A stretch of 64,000 nt of DNA, taken from Chryseobacterium cucumeris (GTDB lineage: Bacteria > Bacteroidota > Bacteroidia > Flavobacteriales > Weeksellaceae). Position numbers and translations under genes: made by a program. Location: NCBI RefSeq assembly GCF_001593385.1, contig NZ_LUVZ01000001.1, positions 372,001 through 436,000 of the forward strand, written 5' to 3'. This document shows positions 51,802 through 59,719 of this stretch, piece after piece. Below the pieces are notes generated by a model that was not told the origin of the DNA, made no database searches, and saw only the letters and a program-made list of their open reading frames with translations. How positions within the stretch are numbered: position 1 is the stretch's first letter; each line of letters opens with the position of its first letter.

Positions 51802-53181
51802 CTATTCCACTTGTGTTAAAATAATTTCTTCATCTTTTTTAAGAATTTTAACCGGAACCTGAAGATCTGTCTGAATTTTCACCCTAAGTGCCTCCAATGC
51901 AGAAGATTCTCCGTGAACAAGCATAATCTGCTTGGGAGGAATTTCATATTTTTTAACCCACTCTATTAATTCAGACTGGTCTGCATGAGCAGATAGTCCC
52001 GTGATTTCTGCAATATGGGCTCTGACCTCATAGAATTTCCCGTGCATTTTCAGCTCGTGAGACCGGTTGAGCAGTGCTCTCCCCCTTGTACCTTCAGCCT
52101 GAAATCCAACAATGAGGACCGTATTTCTACTGTCCCCAATATAGTGTTTCAGATATTCCAGCACTCTTCCGCCAGTAATCATACCACTTCCCGCAATGAT
52201 AATTTTTGATTTTTTTTCTGCGATGATTTCCTGAGTTTCAGTATAATCTTTTGTGATATAAATCTTTTCAATAATATCATTCCATTTCTGGGTATCAACC
52301 AAAGTGTATCCAGAGTACCTGACCATGATTTCGGTGGCTAAAGCTGCCATAGGGCTATCCAGAACCACTGGAATACTGACTGGGATTTTATTTTCGTTTT
52401 TAAGTTCCTGAAGGATATACATGATTTCTTGTGCCCGTCCAACCGCAAAGCAGGGAATAATTATATTTCCCCGGTCTTTTATGGTTTTATTAATCCAATA
52501 CTCCAACTGATCAGACAAGTCTTTATTTTCGTGAAGTCTGTCCCCATAAGTTGATTCCATAACCAAAAAATCAGCTTGGGAAAAAAAATCGGGAGGAGCT
52601 AAAACTGCACTGTGATTTCTTCCAATATCTCCAGAAAAAACTATTATTTTCCCAAAGCAGGTAATTTTTACAGAGCACGCTCCTATAATATGTCCACAGG
52701 GTTTAAACATACAGCTTATATGATCGCTTAGTCTAATTTCCTCATTTTCATCAATCACATAAAACTGTTTAAAAGATCTTTCTGCATCATTTATCGTATA
52801 CAAAGGTTTTGCCGGATTATGTCTTGTATAATGATGACGGTTGGCTTTTTCGGCATCTTCCTCCTGAAGTTTGGCGCTATCAAGTAATATTAGCTTTGTA
52901 AGTTCCTTAGTAGGGCCACTCATGTAAATTTTACCTTTAAATCCATTCTTTACGATAAGCGGAATATATCCGCAATGATCAAGATGAGCATGGGTAAGAA
53001 TAATGGCATCTATTTCCGAAACATCGGTATTCAGTGGCATCCAGTTTTGCTCTCTAAGGTATTTTACTCCCTGAAACAAGCCACAATCAATTAAGATTGT
53101 AAGTTCAGGAGTTTTTAATAAATGCTTCGATCCGGTAACAGTTTCTGCACCGCCGAGTGATGTTAGAGTTATAGCGTTCAT
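51802..53181 (-). CDS. MBL-fold beta-CASP ribonuclease-like protein
   Basis: A 459-residue cytoplasmic protein. The MBL core has ILTHAHLDHCG, CGHIIGACS and VFSGDIGRNHSAVL, with metal-binding His/Asp. It is followed by a beta-CASP cap (VMESTYGD, IIPCFAVGRAQEIMYIL, IIAGSGMITGGRVLEYLKHY) and an RNA-specificity motif (HAHADQSELIEW equivalent: TGLSAHADQSELIEWVKKY). This is the archaeal-CPSF-like group, often found in bacteria beside Hsp20 and universal stress genes, as here. RNA cleavage under stress is likely but unproven. It follows hsp20 by 12 bp. Confidence 0.9.
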   Translation of the reverse strand: MNAITLTSLGGAETVTGSKHLLKTPELTILIDCGLFQGVKYLREQNWMPLNTDVSEIDAIILTHAHLDHCGYIPLIVKNGFKGKIYMSGPTKELTKLILLDSAKLQEEDAEKANRHHYTRHNPAKPLYTINDAERSFKQFYVIDENEEIRLSDHISCMFKPCGHIIGACSVKITCFGKIIVFSGDIGRNHSAVLAPPDFFSQADFLVMESTYGDRLHENKDLSDQLEYWINKTIKDRGNIIIPCFAVGRAQEIMYILQELKNENKIPVSIPVVLDSPMAALATEIMVRYSGYTLVDTQKWNDIIEKIYITKDYTETQEIIAEKKSKIIIAGSGMITGGRVLEYLKHYIGDSRNTVLIVGFQAEGTRGRALLNRSHELKMHGKFYEVRAHIAEITGLSAHADQSELIEWVKKYEIPPKQIMLVHGESSALEALRVKIQTDLQVPVKILKKDEEIILTQVE

Positions 53182-53193
53182 GGTAATACAATT

Positions 53194-53610
53194 TTATTGG
53201 ACTTTTACTTTTTTATTCATTTGCTTTACAGTATTTGCTTTGCCCATTTTGATGTACAGGCGGCCATTTCTATAGTGAGCTTTAATATTACTGACATCAA
53301 TACCTTCCGGAAGTCTGAAACTCCTTGCAAGAGAAGAGGTTAAAAATTCTTTCCTAACATAATTTTTCTTAATTTCCTCTTTTTTACCTGATGTATAAGC
53401 CTGAATATTCAAAATGCCGTTTTCCACCCTTACCTTAAAATCGGCTTTCTTAAAACCGGGAGCATTGACCAATATCTTATAATTCCCGTTTTTATCAATA
53501 ATATTGACTGAATGTTCTATTTTAACAGGCTGGTTAAGAATCTCATTTGTACTCCAGAACTCTTCTGTTAATAGTTTTGCTGCAGATTGTTTTTGGGCTA
53601 AAGTTTTCAT
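53194..53610 (-). CDS. Hsp20/alpha-crystallin family small heat-shock protein
   Basis: A 138-residue chaperone. The alpha-crystallin domain spans about residues 40-130 (SVNIIDKNGNYKILVNAPGFKKADFKVRVENGILNIQAY ... SFRLPEGIDVSNIKAHYRNGRLYIKMGKA). The C-terminus lacks a clear IXI motif; MNKKVKVQ ends the protein. It is the first gene of a unit with the beta-CASP protein. A TACCTTTG element and tandem dyads lie upstream. Confidence 0.92.
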   Translation of the reverse strand: MKTLAQKQSAAKLLTEEFWSTNEILNQPVKIEHSVNIIDKNGNYKILVNAPGFKKADFKVRVENGILNIQAYTSGKKEEIKKNYVRKEFLTSSLARSFRLPEGIDVSNIKAHYRNGRLYIKMGKANTVKQMNKKVKVQ

Positions 53611-53633
53611 AATAATCGTATTTGATTAGAGAT

Positions 53634-53641
53634 CAAAGGTA
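53634..53641 (-). promoter_or_regulatory. hsp20 promoter -7 element
   Basis: TACCTTTG on the minus strand fits TAnnTTTG, 24 bp before the hsp20 ATG at 53610. The inferred start site is near 53628, which places the upstream dyads at about -42 and -64. Confidence 0.5.
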
Positions 53642-53663
53642 CCATAAGACATATTCAGAAACA

Positions 53664-53699
53664 GTGACAGTCATTGCATTTAATTGTGACCGTCATCAT
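53664..53699 (-). promoter_or_regulatory. Tandem TGAC-type dyads upstream of hsp20
   Basis: GTGACAGTCAT (53664-53674) and GTGACCGTCAT (53686-53696) are near-identical 11-mers 22 bp apart; each contains TGAC-N-GTCA. Read as Fnr-like TGAC-N4-ATCA sites, the distal one fits exactly and the proximal one partly. Their centres are 36.5 and 58.5 bp upstream of the last G of the -7 element. The promoter of the BON gene shows the same geometry. The distal copy overlaps the end of the neighbouring gene. Confidence 0.5.
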
Positions 53700-54051
53700 C
53701 CTTCTGCCACCTATTAATAATATCGATAACTTCATAGGCATCGGACGGATCTGCATTTCTGACAGACGCCCATCGTAATCTATCATTTCTTATTTCGGGT
53801 ACATCATCTTTAAATGGATCTTTAAACCATGCTATAATATATCTGACTCCTAAAGAAATAAGAATTTTAAGAATAACGGATGAAACAGAACAGTCGTTAC
53901 CGTTAATGACAACAACATCTTTTGCCTCGGCAAAATATACTGTTGCCTCATCCAACGGAACGCTGATGATGGTAATTTTATGCCTTTTATGATTGGCTAA
54001 AGCAAGAAATTGTTTGTCAATCTGACTTGTATTGTACGCGATCACTTTCAT
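53680..54051 (-). CDS. Stand-alone D-lactate-dehydrogenase-like N-terminal domain protein
   Basis: A 123-residue protein beginning MKVIAYNTSQIDKQFLALAN and continuing ATVYFAEAKDVVVINGNDCSVSSVILKILISLGVRYIIAW. This matches the first strand-helix units of the D-2-hydroxyacid dehydrogenase catalytic domain (VYST.QYDK.., then a GVKYIALR-like strand). After that the NAD-binding domain and the catalytic Arg/Glu/His are missing; the last 45 residues (DPFKDDVPEIRNDRLRWASVRNADPSDAYEVIDIINRW) are unrelated and orderly. It is not a simple truncation by frameshift. A regulatory or small-molecule-binding role in the stress cluster is possible; the function is unknown. Confidence 0.6.
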   Translation of the reverse strand: MKVIAYNTSQIDKQFLALANHKRHKITIISVPLDEATVYFAEAKDVVVINGNDCSVSSVILKILISLGVRYIIAWFKDPFKDDVPEIRNDRLRWASVRNADPSDAYEVIDIINRWQKDDDGHN

Positions 54052-54052
54052 A

Positions 54053-54093
54053 GCTTTTTTTCATTCATCAAATGTATTGAAGAATAAAAAAGC
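54053..54093. other. Imperfect long hairpin between the REC-Crp gene and the LDH-like gene
   Basis: GCTTTTTT pairs with AAAAAAGC, and inside it ATTC-A-TCAA pairs with TTGA-A-GAAT around a 5-nt loop. It abuts the start of the LDH-like gene. The T run belongs to the stem, so it is not a standard intrinsic terminator for either strand. A second inverted pair, ATCATT and AATGAT, lies at about 54108-54125. Confidence 0.3.
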
Positions 54094-54132
54094 CAACCGT
54101 GTTCAAAATCATTATTAAAAATGATCTGTATT

Positions 54133-55185
54133 TCAATTTTTCATTTTCTGTAATCGTGTAATGTCCAAAATTGTAATTCTACCTGCATTTCTGTCAATAA
54201 GACCTTCTTCTTTAAAATCTCCAAGTATCCTGCTCACTGTTTCGATAGCCATACCGGCCATAGAAGCAAGATTCTCTCTGGAAATTTCAAAATTTCCTGT
54301 CTCTGAATGGGCCTGGTATAATTTGCTGAGGATTTCCGCCATTCTTTTTCTTACTGAAAAATAAGCAAGGTGTAAAAGCTGCTGTTCATGGTTAACAACA
54401 CTTTGCGCCAGAATTTTAATAAACTTTTCTGCCACATCAGGATATTTACATACCAACTGATCCAGCTCCTCTCTGGGAATAGAGCGCAAGGCAGCATCTT
54501 CAAGTACTTCGGCCGTTTCTTTATACTCTCTTCCTGTAAACAATGAGGTAATTCCAAAATATTCGTCAGGGTAATATACACAGGTCATCAGCTCTTTTCC
54601 ATCTTCTGTCATTTTTGTAGTTTTCACCGACCCGGAAAGTATAAGGTATACTGTATTTGCTGTATCACCTTCCGCGTATATAATCTGTTTCTTTTTAAGG
54701 ATTTTGATTTTGCGATCATCAAAAGATTTTTTCAGCTCATCCAGACCATTTACAGGTTGAAACAGATGATCCATCTGTTCAGAGTTACTGCTATAAAACT
54801 TTTTCTGATGTTCTTTTTTCTTAAGTCTGCCCTCAATTGCATTTAAAAGTTCAATATCATCAAAAGGTTTTGTCAGATAATCATCTGCTCCCATTTCAAT
54901 TCCTCTTCGTATTTCTGCCCTATCCGCTTTAGCAGTAATAAAGATAAAGGGAATCAGTGAAGTTTCTTCTCTCTTGCTTAAGAGATACAGTACCCCATAC
55001 CCATCGAGTTCCGGCATCATAATATCACACAATATGATGTCAGGTATATATTTGATGGCCAGCTCTACTCCCTGTTTACCATTTTTTGCCTGCAAAACTT
55101 CATATCCAGCCAGCATCAGAATTTCGGAAGTGCTTTCCCGGATGTCATCATTATCTTCAATGATCAATATCTTTATTTTTTCCAT
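54133..55185 (-). CDS. Response regulator fused to a Crp/Fnr DNA-binding protein
   Basis: A 350-residue fusion. Residues 1-122 are a receiver domain with phospho-acceptor Asp54 (CDIMMPELDGYG) and Lys106 (TKPFDD). Residues about 155-265 are a cyclic-nucleotide-binding-like beta-roll and 270-345 a Crp/Fnr winged helix. The recognition helix GMAIETVSRILGDF has Glu315, Ser318 and Arg319, the E-x-x-S-R pattern of FNR that reads TTGA-type half sites. There are no FNR cysteines, so the signal should come by phosphorylation from the kinase gene 15 bp upstream. The fusion combines what FixJ and FixK do separately in rhizobia. It probably activates hsp20 and BON promoters. Confidence 0.92.
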   Translation of the reverse strand: MEKIKILIIEDNDDIRESTSEILMLAGYEVLQAKNGKQGVELAIKYIPDIILCDIMMPELDGYGVLYLLSKREETSLIPFIFITAKADRAEIRRGIEMGADDYLTKPFDDIELLNAIEGRLKKKEHQKKFYSSNSEQMDHLFQPVNGLDELKKSFDDRKIKILKKKQIIYAEGDTANTVYLILSGSVKTTKMTEDGKELMTCVYYPDEYFGITSLFTGREYKETAEVLEDAALRSIPREELDQLVCKYPDVAEKFIKILAQSVVNHEQQLLHLAYFSVRKRMAEILSKLYQAHSETGNFEISRENLASMAGMAIETVSRILGDFKEEGLIDRNAGRITILDITRLQKMKN

Positions 55186-55200
55186 GAAATAATAAAACTG

Positions 55201-56388
55201 TTATTTTCTATTAAAAGACAACGTAAACTGAGTTCCATTACCAGGTCCGCTGTTAAAATCAATTTTTCCATTCATCAGATTAACATACCGTAGAACAATA
55301 TTTAATCCCAGGCCGGTTCCCGGAATATTACCAATATTATGAGCTCTGAAAAAAGGCTGAAAAAGCCCTGCCTGGTCATCTTCAGGTATTCCAATTCCGT
55401 TATCTTTTACCGTCATCTGATAATATTCTTTATTTATTTCTGTACAAAACTCAATAAGCGTATCTTCTCCGGAGTATTTGATCGCATTGCTGATGAGGTT
55501 CATAAGACAGTTCCTTAATAAATTCTGATCCAGATTTACAATATTTTCTACTCCGGTATGTTGATAAATTACAATTTGATTGTCTTTGGTTATCAACTGC
55601 ATTTCTTCTACAAGTTCTTCCGAGAATTTTATTATATCAAACTCTTGATAATCCGGGGTTACAATACCAGCTTCCAACTTCTCCAGAGAAAGAAAATCGT
55701 TAAGAATTCCATTGAGACCAGTGATTGCATTTTTTATTTTATGAAGGTGTTTTAGGATCTGAGAATGATCAGCAAGCTGAAGATACTTTTCAATGAGAAC
55801 TACAGAAAGTTGCATCGAGCTTAAAGGGGTACGAAATTCATGCGAAGCCATAGATACAAAACGACTTTTCATGCGGTTAAGCTCTTTTTCTTTCTCAAGA
55901 GAAAGATTCGCTTCTTCTTTTGCCTTTTCCAAAGCACTTAACATTTGTTGAAGAGATTTTGTTCTCTTCTCAACCAGCTCTTCCAGCTCAGTTGTATATT
56001 TTTTAAGAAATTCCTCAGCTTCTTTCTCCTTAGAGAGATCGTGTATAAACCCAGTATAAATAACCCTGTTTTGAAGCTGGACTTCGCTTACAGCAAGTCT
56101 GAACGGAAATTGGGAGCCATCCTTTCTAAGACCTTTTACCTCTCTGCCTTTACCAATTATTTTTTTTTCTCCTGTCTGCTGATAACGCAACAGATACCCG
56201 TCATGTCTGCTGTGATGGGGTTCCGGCATTAATACAGAAATATTTTTACCGATTAACTCTTCTTCTTTATACCCAAATATCTTTAATGCAGAGGGATTTA
56301 AATTTTCAATCCTACCCTGACTGTCAATAGTAATAATTCCGTCTATTGCTGTTTCTATAATTGCTTGCAAGAGCCTGGCGCTTTCCAT
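55201..56388 (-). CDS. Soluble PAS-domain histidine kinase, FixL-like
   Basis: A 395-residue cytoplasmic kinase without membrane segments. The PAS domain (about 5-120) contains MPEPHHSRHDGYLLRY and KKIIGKGREVKGLRKDG, which align closely with the haem-PAS of FixL: His62 corresponds to the haem ligand His200, Arg68 to Arg206, Ile77 to Ile215 and Arg82 to Arg220. A coiled coil follows, then HisKA with phospho-acceptor His183 (SMASHEFRTPL) and the HATPase domain (NAIKYSGEDT, DNGIGIP, GTGLGL). Oxygen or NO sensing is therefore likely. It is 15 bp from the REC-Crp gene and forms a two-component pair with it. Confidence 0.9.
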   Translation of the reverse strand: MESARLLQAIIETAIDGIITIDSQGRIENLNPSALKIFGYKEEELIGKNISVLMPEPHHSRHDGYLLRYQQTGEKKIIGKGREVKGLRKDGSQFPFRLAVSEVQLQNRVIYTGFIHDLSKEKEAEEFLKKYTTELEELVEKRTKSLQQMLSALEKAKEEANLSLEKEKELNRMKSRFVSMASHEFRTPLSSMQLSVVLIEKYLQLADHSQILKHLHKIKNAITGLNGILNDFLSLEKLEAGIVTPDYQEFDIIKFSEELVEEMQLITKDNQIVIYQHTGVENIVNLDQNLLRNCLMNLISNAIKYSGEDTLIEFCTEINKEYYQMTVKDNGIGIPEDDQAGLFQPFFRAHNIGNIPGTGLGLNIVLRYVNLMNGKIDFNSGPGNGTQFTLSFNRK

Positions 56389-56396
56389 AAAAAAAT

Positions 56397-56427
56397 AAAT
56401 ACTTACCCTTATTAAAGATAAGTATTT
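56397..56427. promoter_or_regulatory. 9-bp inverted repeat before the histidine kinase gene
   Basis: AAATACTTA (56397-56405) and TAAGTATTT (56419-56427) are perfect inverted repeats with a 13-nt spacer, ending 9 bp before the kinase ATG. On the minus strand ATTTTTTT follows, so it may be a weak terminator for the universal stress gene or an operator. The stem has only two G:C pairs. Confidence 0.35.
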
Positions 56428-56510
56428 TAAATCAATTTCCTGTAAAACACTTTAATATGTCAACAAAATACATATTTCTTAATTATTATTTTCGTCCATA
56501 TTTTTAGAAT

Positions 56511-57386
56511 CTAAAAATAGATATGACCTCCTTCCGGAATAATCAATAAAGGAATCTGTAAATTCTGAGCTTGTCTGGCTGCATGGCTACCGGCAATAAG
56601 CCTTCTTATAAAACCTTTTTGTTGATGTCCCATAACCAGCATATCTATATTTTTATCTTTTAAAATATTCAATCCTGTATCAATACTGTCGCTTTCAATA
56701 TAGTTATAACAGATTTTTCCCTCAAGATCTTTAAAAAAAGTATCTTTCTTCTGCTGATAGGAGATATTTTCTATGAGATCAACAGCGGTGTCTGTAATAT
56801 GGGTAATAAGAAGCTCAGCATTGAAATAGTCCGCAAATTTGATGAGTGCATGTGATATTTTTATATCCTGTACATTCAGATCTGTTGCAAATGCAATTTT
56901 TTTCAGATCTTTATACTGATATCCTGATGGGATGAGAAGTAGCGGATATTCCGTATGTTCAATCATTTTGATACTGTTACTTCCCAGAAGGAATCGTGCA
57001 AGATTACTCGCTCCCTTCATTCCCATTACCACCAGTAATGTTCTGTTTCTCGCCGCTGTGTCATTAATCAGTCGGATCGGATCTCCTGTTTCACATGTAT
57101 AATAGATAGAAGGATGAAAGGGAAAAGCATCCTCACCCCAGATTTTTTTTTCTTCGGATTCAATGTTTTTAACTTCTTTCTTTAGTTCGTCCTCATATTC
57201 TTTCTTTAATACAGGATATTCATACAAGGCCCATGCGGTCTGTCCGAACATTGGTTCCTCAATAGGAATATTGAAGGCGTGACATAGTTCTAGATTACTT
57301 TTTAATGCATGTGCCAGATGAAGAGCATATTCTGCGGCAGTTCTGGCGGGCTCCGAAAAATCAGTGGGTACTACAATTGTTCTCAT
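56511..57386 (-). CDS. Tandem universal stress protein (two Usp domains)
   Basis: A 291-residue cytoplasmic protein with two UspA domains: residues 1-145 start MRTIVVPTDFSEPARTAAEYALHLA, and the second starts near KKIAFATDLNVQDIKISHALIKFAD. The first domain keeps the ATP-binding pattern G-x2-G-x9-GS (GMKGASNLARFLLGSNS). The second has an altered form (GHQQKGFIRRLIAGSH). Tandem Usp proteins usually support survival in oxygen limitation or stationary phase. It begins 8 bp after the L,D-transpeptidase gene. Confidence 0.92.
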   Translation of the reverse strand: MRTIVVPTDFSEPARTAAEYALHLAHALKSNLELCHAFNIPIEEPMFGQTAWALYEYPVLKKEYEDELKKEVKNIESEEKKIWGEDAFPFHPSIYYTCETGDPIRLINDTAARNRTLLVVMGMKGASNLARFLLGSNSIKMIEHTEYPLLLIPSGYQYKDLKKIAFATDLNVQDIKISHALIKFADYFNAELLITHITDTAVDLIENISYQQKKDTFFKDLEGKICYNYIESDSIDTGLNILKDKNIDMLVMGHQQKGFIRRLIAGSHAARQAQNLQIPLLIIPEGGHIYF

Positions 57387-57394
57387 TATTTCAG

Positions 57395-58768
57395 TTATTT
57401 AAATTGAAGTTTACTTTCCAAAATAGGATCAAGATTATAAATGTCATTATAAAACACAAGCTGTCCATTTTTTATACGGCAGGTAAGGTATGTGATCATG
57501 ATTGGAACGGGCTGCCTTAAAACGAAATCTTTTCTTTCATAACGATCCATCAAAGATTTCATAAGCGGAATTTCATTTGCAGCACCATCATATTTCAGCA
57601 GCTCACCAGCCAGCTCGCCAGCCTTTTCTACACGGATGCAACCATGGCTTAAAGCCCGTTGGCTTTTGCCAAATAATTGTTTCTGAGAGGTATCGTGAAG
57701 ATACACTCCATAGGAATTTGAAAATCTGAAAACGACTGCTCCAAGTGCATTATCACAGCCTGAAGACTGCCTTATACTGTATTGATATGGATTTTTATAA
57801 ACTTGTTTCAAATTCGATGATGTAACGGGTATTGCTTTTCCTGATCTGTTATACAGTGAATAATGATGTTCTTCCAGATACTGACTGTTCTTTACTATTT
57901 TAGGAAGCATCTCTTTTATGAATATATTTTGAGGAACTTTCCAATCAGGGCCTGTTGTAAAATAATCAACTGTGCTTTTTAAAACAGGACTAGGAGTAGA
58001 AGGCTTTCCTACAATCACATTATACGTGAGTATCTTATCTTTTTGAACAAAATCCAGAGAATAAGAAGGAATATTTACCAACAGATAGACATCTCTACCA
58101 ACATCCATCCAGCGTAAACGCTCCATATTAATGGCTATCTTTTTAATTTCTGATTCCTGGTTGGAGACACTATTACCTTTAAAGATCATATTCAGGTAAT
58201 TCTGAAGATCAATATATTCCTTAATTTTAGGTTCAACATCAAGAACTGCTTTTGACAAATCACCTTTCTTAACTGCCTGATACAATATCTCTCCAGCTTG
58301 AAAGCCCTCTATATCATCATTACTATCAATAAAAGACGAACTAAAAAAAGGATTGTATTTTCCAAAATGCAGATCGTTGATAAAGGTAATTAGTGCATCT
58401 GTCATTAAAATATCCGTTACTGCATTGTCCTTAGTATTTGTCTGTTCAGGTTGATTTCTTAAAGTATTCAATCTTTCACTAGTAAGATTCTCCTGATGGT
58501 AGTCTTTTGCCGACAATCCCTTCTTACCTGCATCCTTAAGTAAAAGAATCGCGTCCTGAAGCAGGTCTTGTTTTATAGTTGAATGAGTCCACACATATTC
58601 AAACTGGTGCTGTTTATAAAACTGATTAACAGATTTTGGAAAGTTCAATTCTGAAAGTTCAGTTTTATTACTCAATACAAGTTCTATTTGATTTACAGAG
58701 CTGACATCTTGTCCAGAGAAAAATGTAATACCGAAAATGACCGCTATCCAATTCAATAAATTTTTCAT
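57395..58768 (-). CDS. L,D-transpeptidase of the YcbB/LdtD type
   Basis: From ATG 58768 (MKNLLNWIAVIFGITFFSGQ signal peptide) the protein is 457 residues; upstream in-frame starts at 58783 and 58831 give poorer N-termini. A scaffold and peptidoglycan-binding region (about 50-250) is followed by the YkuD domain (NVIVGKPSTPSPVLKSTVDYFTTGPDWKVPQNI). The active site is in QRALSHGCIRVEKAGELA, with catalytic Cys and His. It should make 3-3 cross-links in peptidoglycan, a change often linked to envelope stress. It is divergent from the BON gene. Confidence 0.9.
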   Translation of the reverse strand: MKNLLNWIAVIFGITFFSGQDVSSVNQIELVLSNKTELSELNFPKSVNQFYKQHQFEYVWTHSTIKQDLLQDAILLLKDAGKKGLSAKDYHQENLTSERLNTLRNQPEQTNTKDNAVTDILMTDALITFINDLHFGKYNPFFSSSFIDSNDDIEGFQAGEILYQAVKKGDLSKAVLDVEPKIKEYIDLQNYLNMIFKGNSVSNQESEIKKIAINMERLRWMDVGRDVYLLVNIPSYSLDFVQKDKILTYNVIVGKPSTPSPVLKSTVDYFTTGPDWKVPQNIFIKEMLPKIVKNSQYLEEHHYSLYNRSGKAIPVTSSNLKQVYKNPYQYSIRQSSGCDNALGAVVFRFSNSYGVYLHDTSQKQLFGKSQRALSHGCIRVEKAGELAGELLKYDGAANEIPLMKSLMDRYERKDFVLRQPVPIMITYLTCRIKNGQLVFYNDIYNLDPILESKLQFK

Positions 58769-58932
58769 AATCCCGAATTTAATCATGTAAAATTCCAAAT
58801 TCAAAACATTATGAATAATGACCCTTATCACATAAAAAAATGATATTGCCCTTTACTGCATCTTTCTTTTATAAATGTGATCATAAGTTGTCTTTGAAAG
58901 ATCAACTTAAAAACCGAAACATTAGTTTCACT

Positions 58933-58970
58933 ATGATGAACATCATTTTTCAGAATGACTGCCATCATTC
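58933..58970 (+). promoter_or_regulatory. Tandem Fnr-like dyads upstream of the BON gene
   Basis: The distal site ATGATGAACATCAT (58933-58946) is a perfect TGAT-N4-ATCA dyad. The proximal site GAATGACTGCCATCATTC (58953-58970) contains TGAC-N4-ATCA within 6-bp outer arms. Centres are 22 bp apart and lie 36.5 and 58.5 bp before the last G of the -7-like element at 58991-58998. These positions correspond to about -42 and -64, suited to class II and class I activation by a Crp/Fnr protein. The E-x-x-S-R recognition helix of the nearby REC-Crp protein fits TGA-type half sites. Confidence 0.55.
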
Positions 58971-58990
58971 CTTTTACAGTAAGTCTTTCT

Positions 58991-58998
58991 GAACTTTG
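58991..58998 (+). promoter_or_regulatory. -7-like element GAACTTTG of the BON gene
   Basis: GAACTTTG differs from TAnnTTTG in the first position only and lies 20 bp before the ATG at 59019. A weak element is expected for an activator-dependent promoter. Confidence 0.4.
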
Positions 58999-59018
58999 AG
59001 GCATAAAATTAACTACAA

Positions 59019-59681
59019 ATGAAAACAAATGAACAATTACAACAGGATGTTCAGGAAGCCATCAAATGGGAACCTATGCTGCATCCGGCAGAAATAGGAG
59101 TTACTGCATCAGATGGTGTTGTCTCATTAACAGGTACTGTTGATAGTATCGTGAAAAAAAAACAGGCTGAGAATGCAGCCAGAAATGTAAGCGGAGTAAA
59201 AGTACTGGTCGAAAACATCCAGGTAAAACTTCCGGATTCAAAAGTAAAAACTGATATCGAAATTGGCGCTGAAATCATCAGTGCTTTTACTTCCAATGTT
59301 ATTATTCCCCAGGATAAGATAAAGGTTAAGGTAGAAAACGGATGGGTAGATCTGGATGGTGAGCTTCCCTGGGATTATCAGAGAGAGATTACTGAAAATG
59401 CAATACAATTCCTCCCTGGAATAAAAGGTATCTTTAATAATATCACCATCAATCCTGATACTAAAGATGTTGTCAGCAAGAAAAAAGTAGAGGAAGCATT
59501 GAAAAGAAGTGCTGTTGATGAAAGAGAAATAACGGTCTCTGTATCTGGTACAACAGTAACCCTGACAGGAACTGTCCATTCATGGCAGCAAAAGGAAGAA
59601 GCAGGCCGGATTGCCTGGAAAACGCCTGGTATTAAACATTTAAAAAACAAACTGGAAGTCGATTATGAATACAATGTATAA
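59019..59681 (+). CDS. BON-domain protein (three BON repeats)
   Basis: A 220-residue protein without a signal peptide. Three BON units are visible: about 5-70 (HPAEIGVTASDGVVSLTGTVDS), 78-145 (QDKIKVKVENGWVDLDGELPWDYQREI) and 150-218 (EREITVSVSGTTVTLTGTVHSWQQKEEA). BON domains bind phospholipid or other hydrophobic surfaces; OsmY is the best-known member but is periplasmic. The lack of export signal is typical for cytosolic BON proteins of this length. It leads the plus-strand run that continues with the Mla genes, 38 bp away. Confidence 0.9.
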   Translation: MKTNEQLQQDVQEAIKWEPMLHPAEIGVTASDGVVSLTGTVDSIVKKKQAENAARNVSGVKVLVENIQVKLPDSKVKTDIEIGAEIISAFTSNVIIPQDKIKVKVENGWVDLDGELPWDYQREITENAIQFLPGIKGIFNNITINPDTKDVVSKKKVEEALKRSAVDEREITVSVSGTTVTLTGTVHSWQQKEEAGRIAWKTPGIKHLKNKLEVDYEYNV

Positions 59682-59719
59682 GTAAACGATTCCGGTTATC
59701 AGAAATTAAACATAATATT

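Noticed and set aside
58828..59028. A 66-codon minus-strand frame between the L,D-transpeptidase and BON genes
   Set aside because: It covers the Fnr-like dyads and the BON promoter, and its start is inside the BON gene; it looks like chance.
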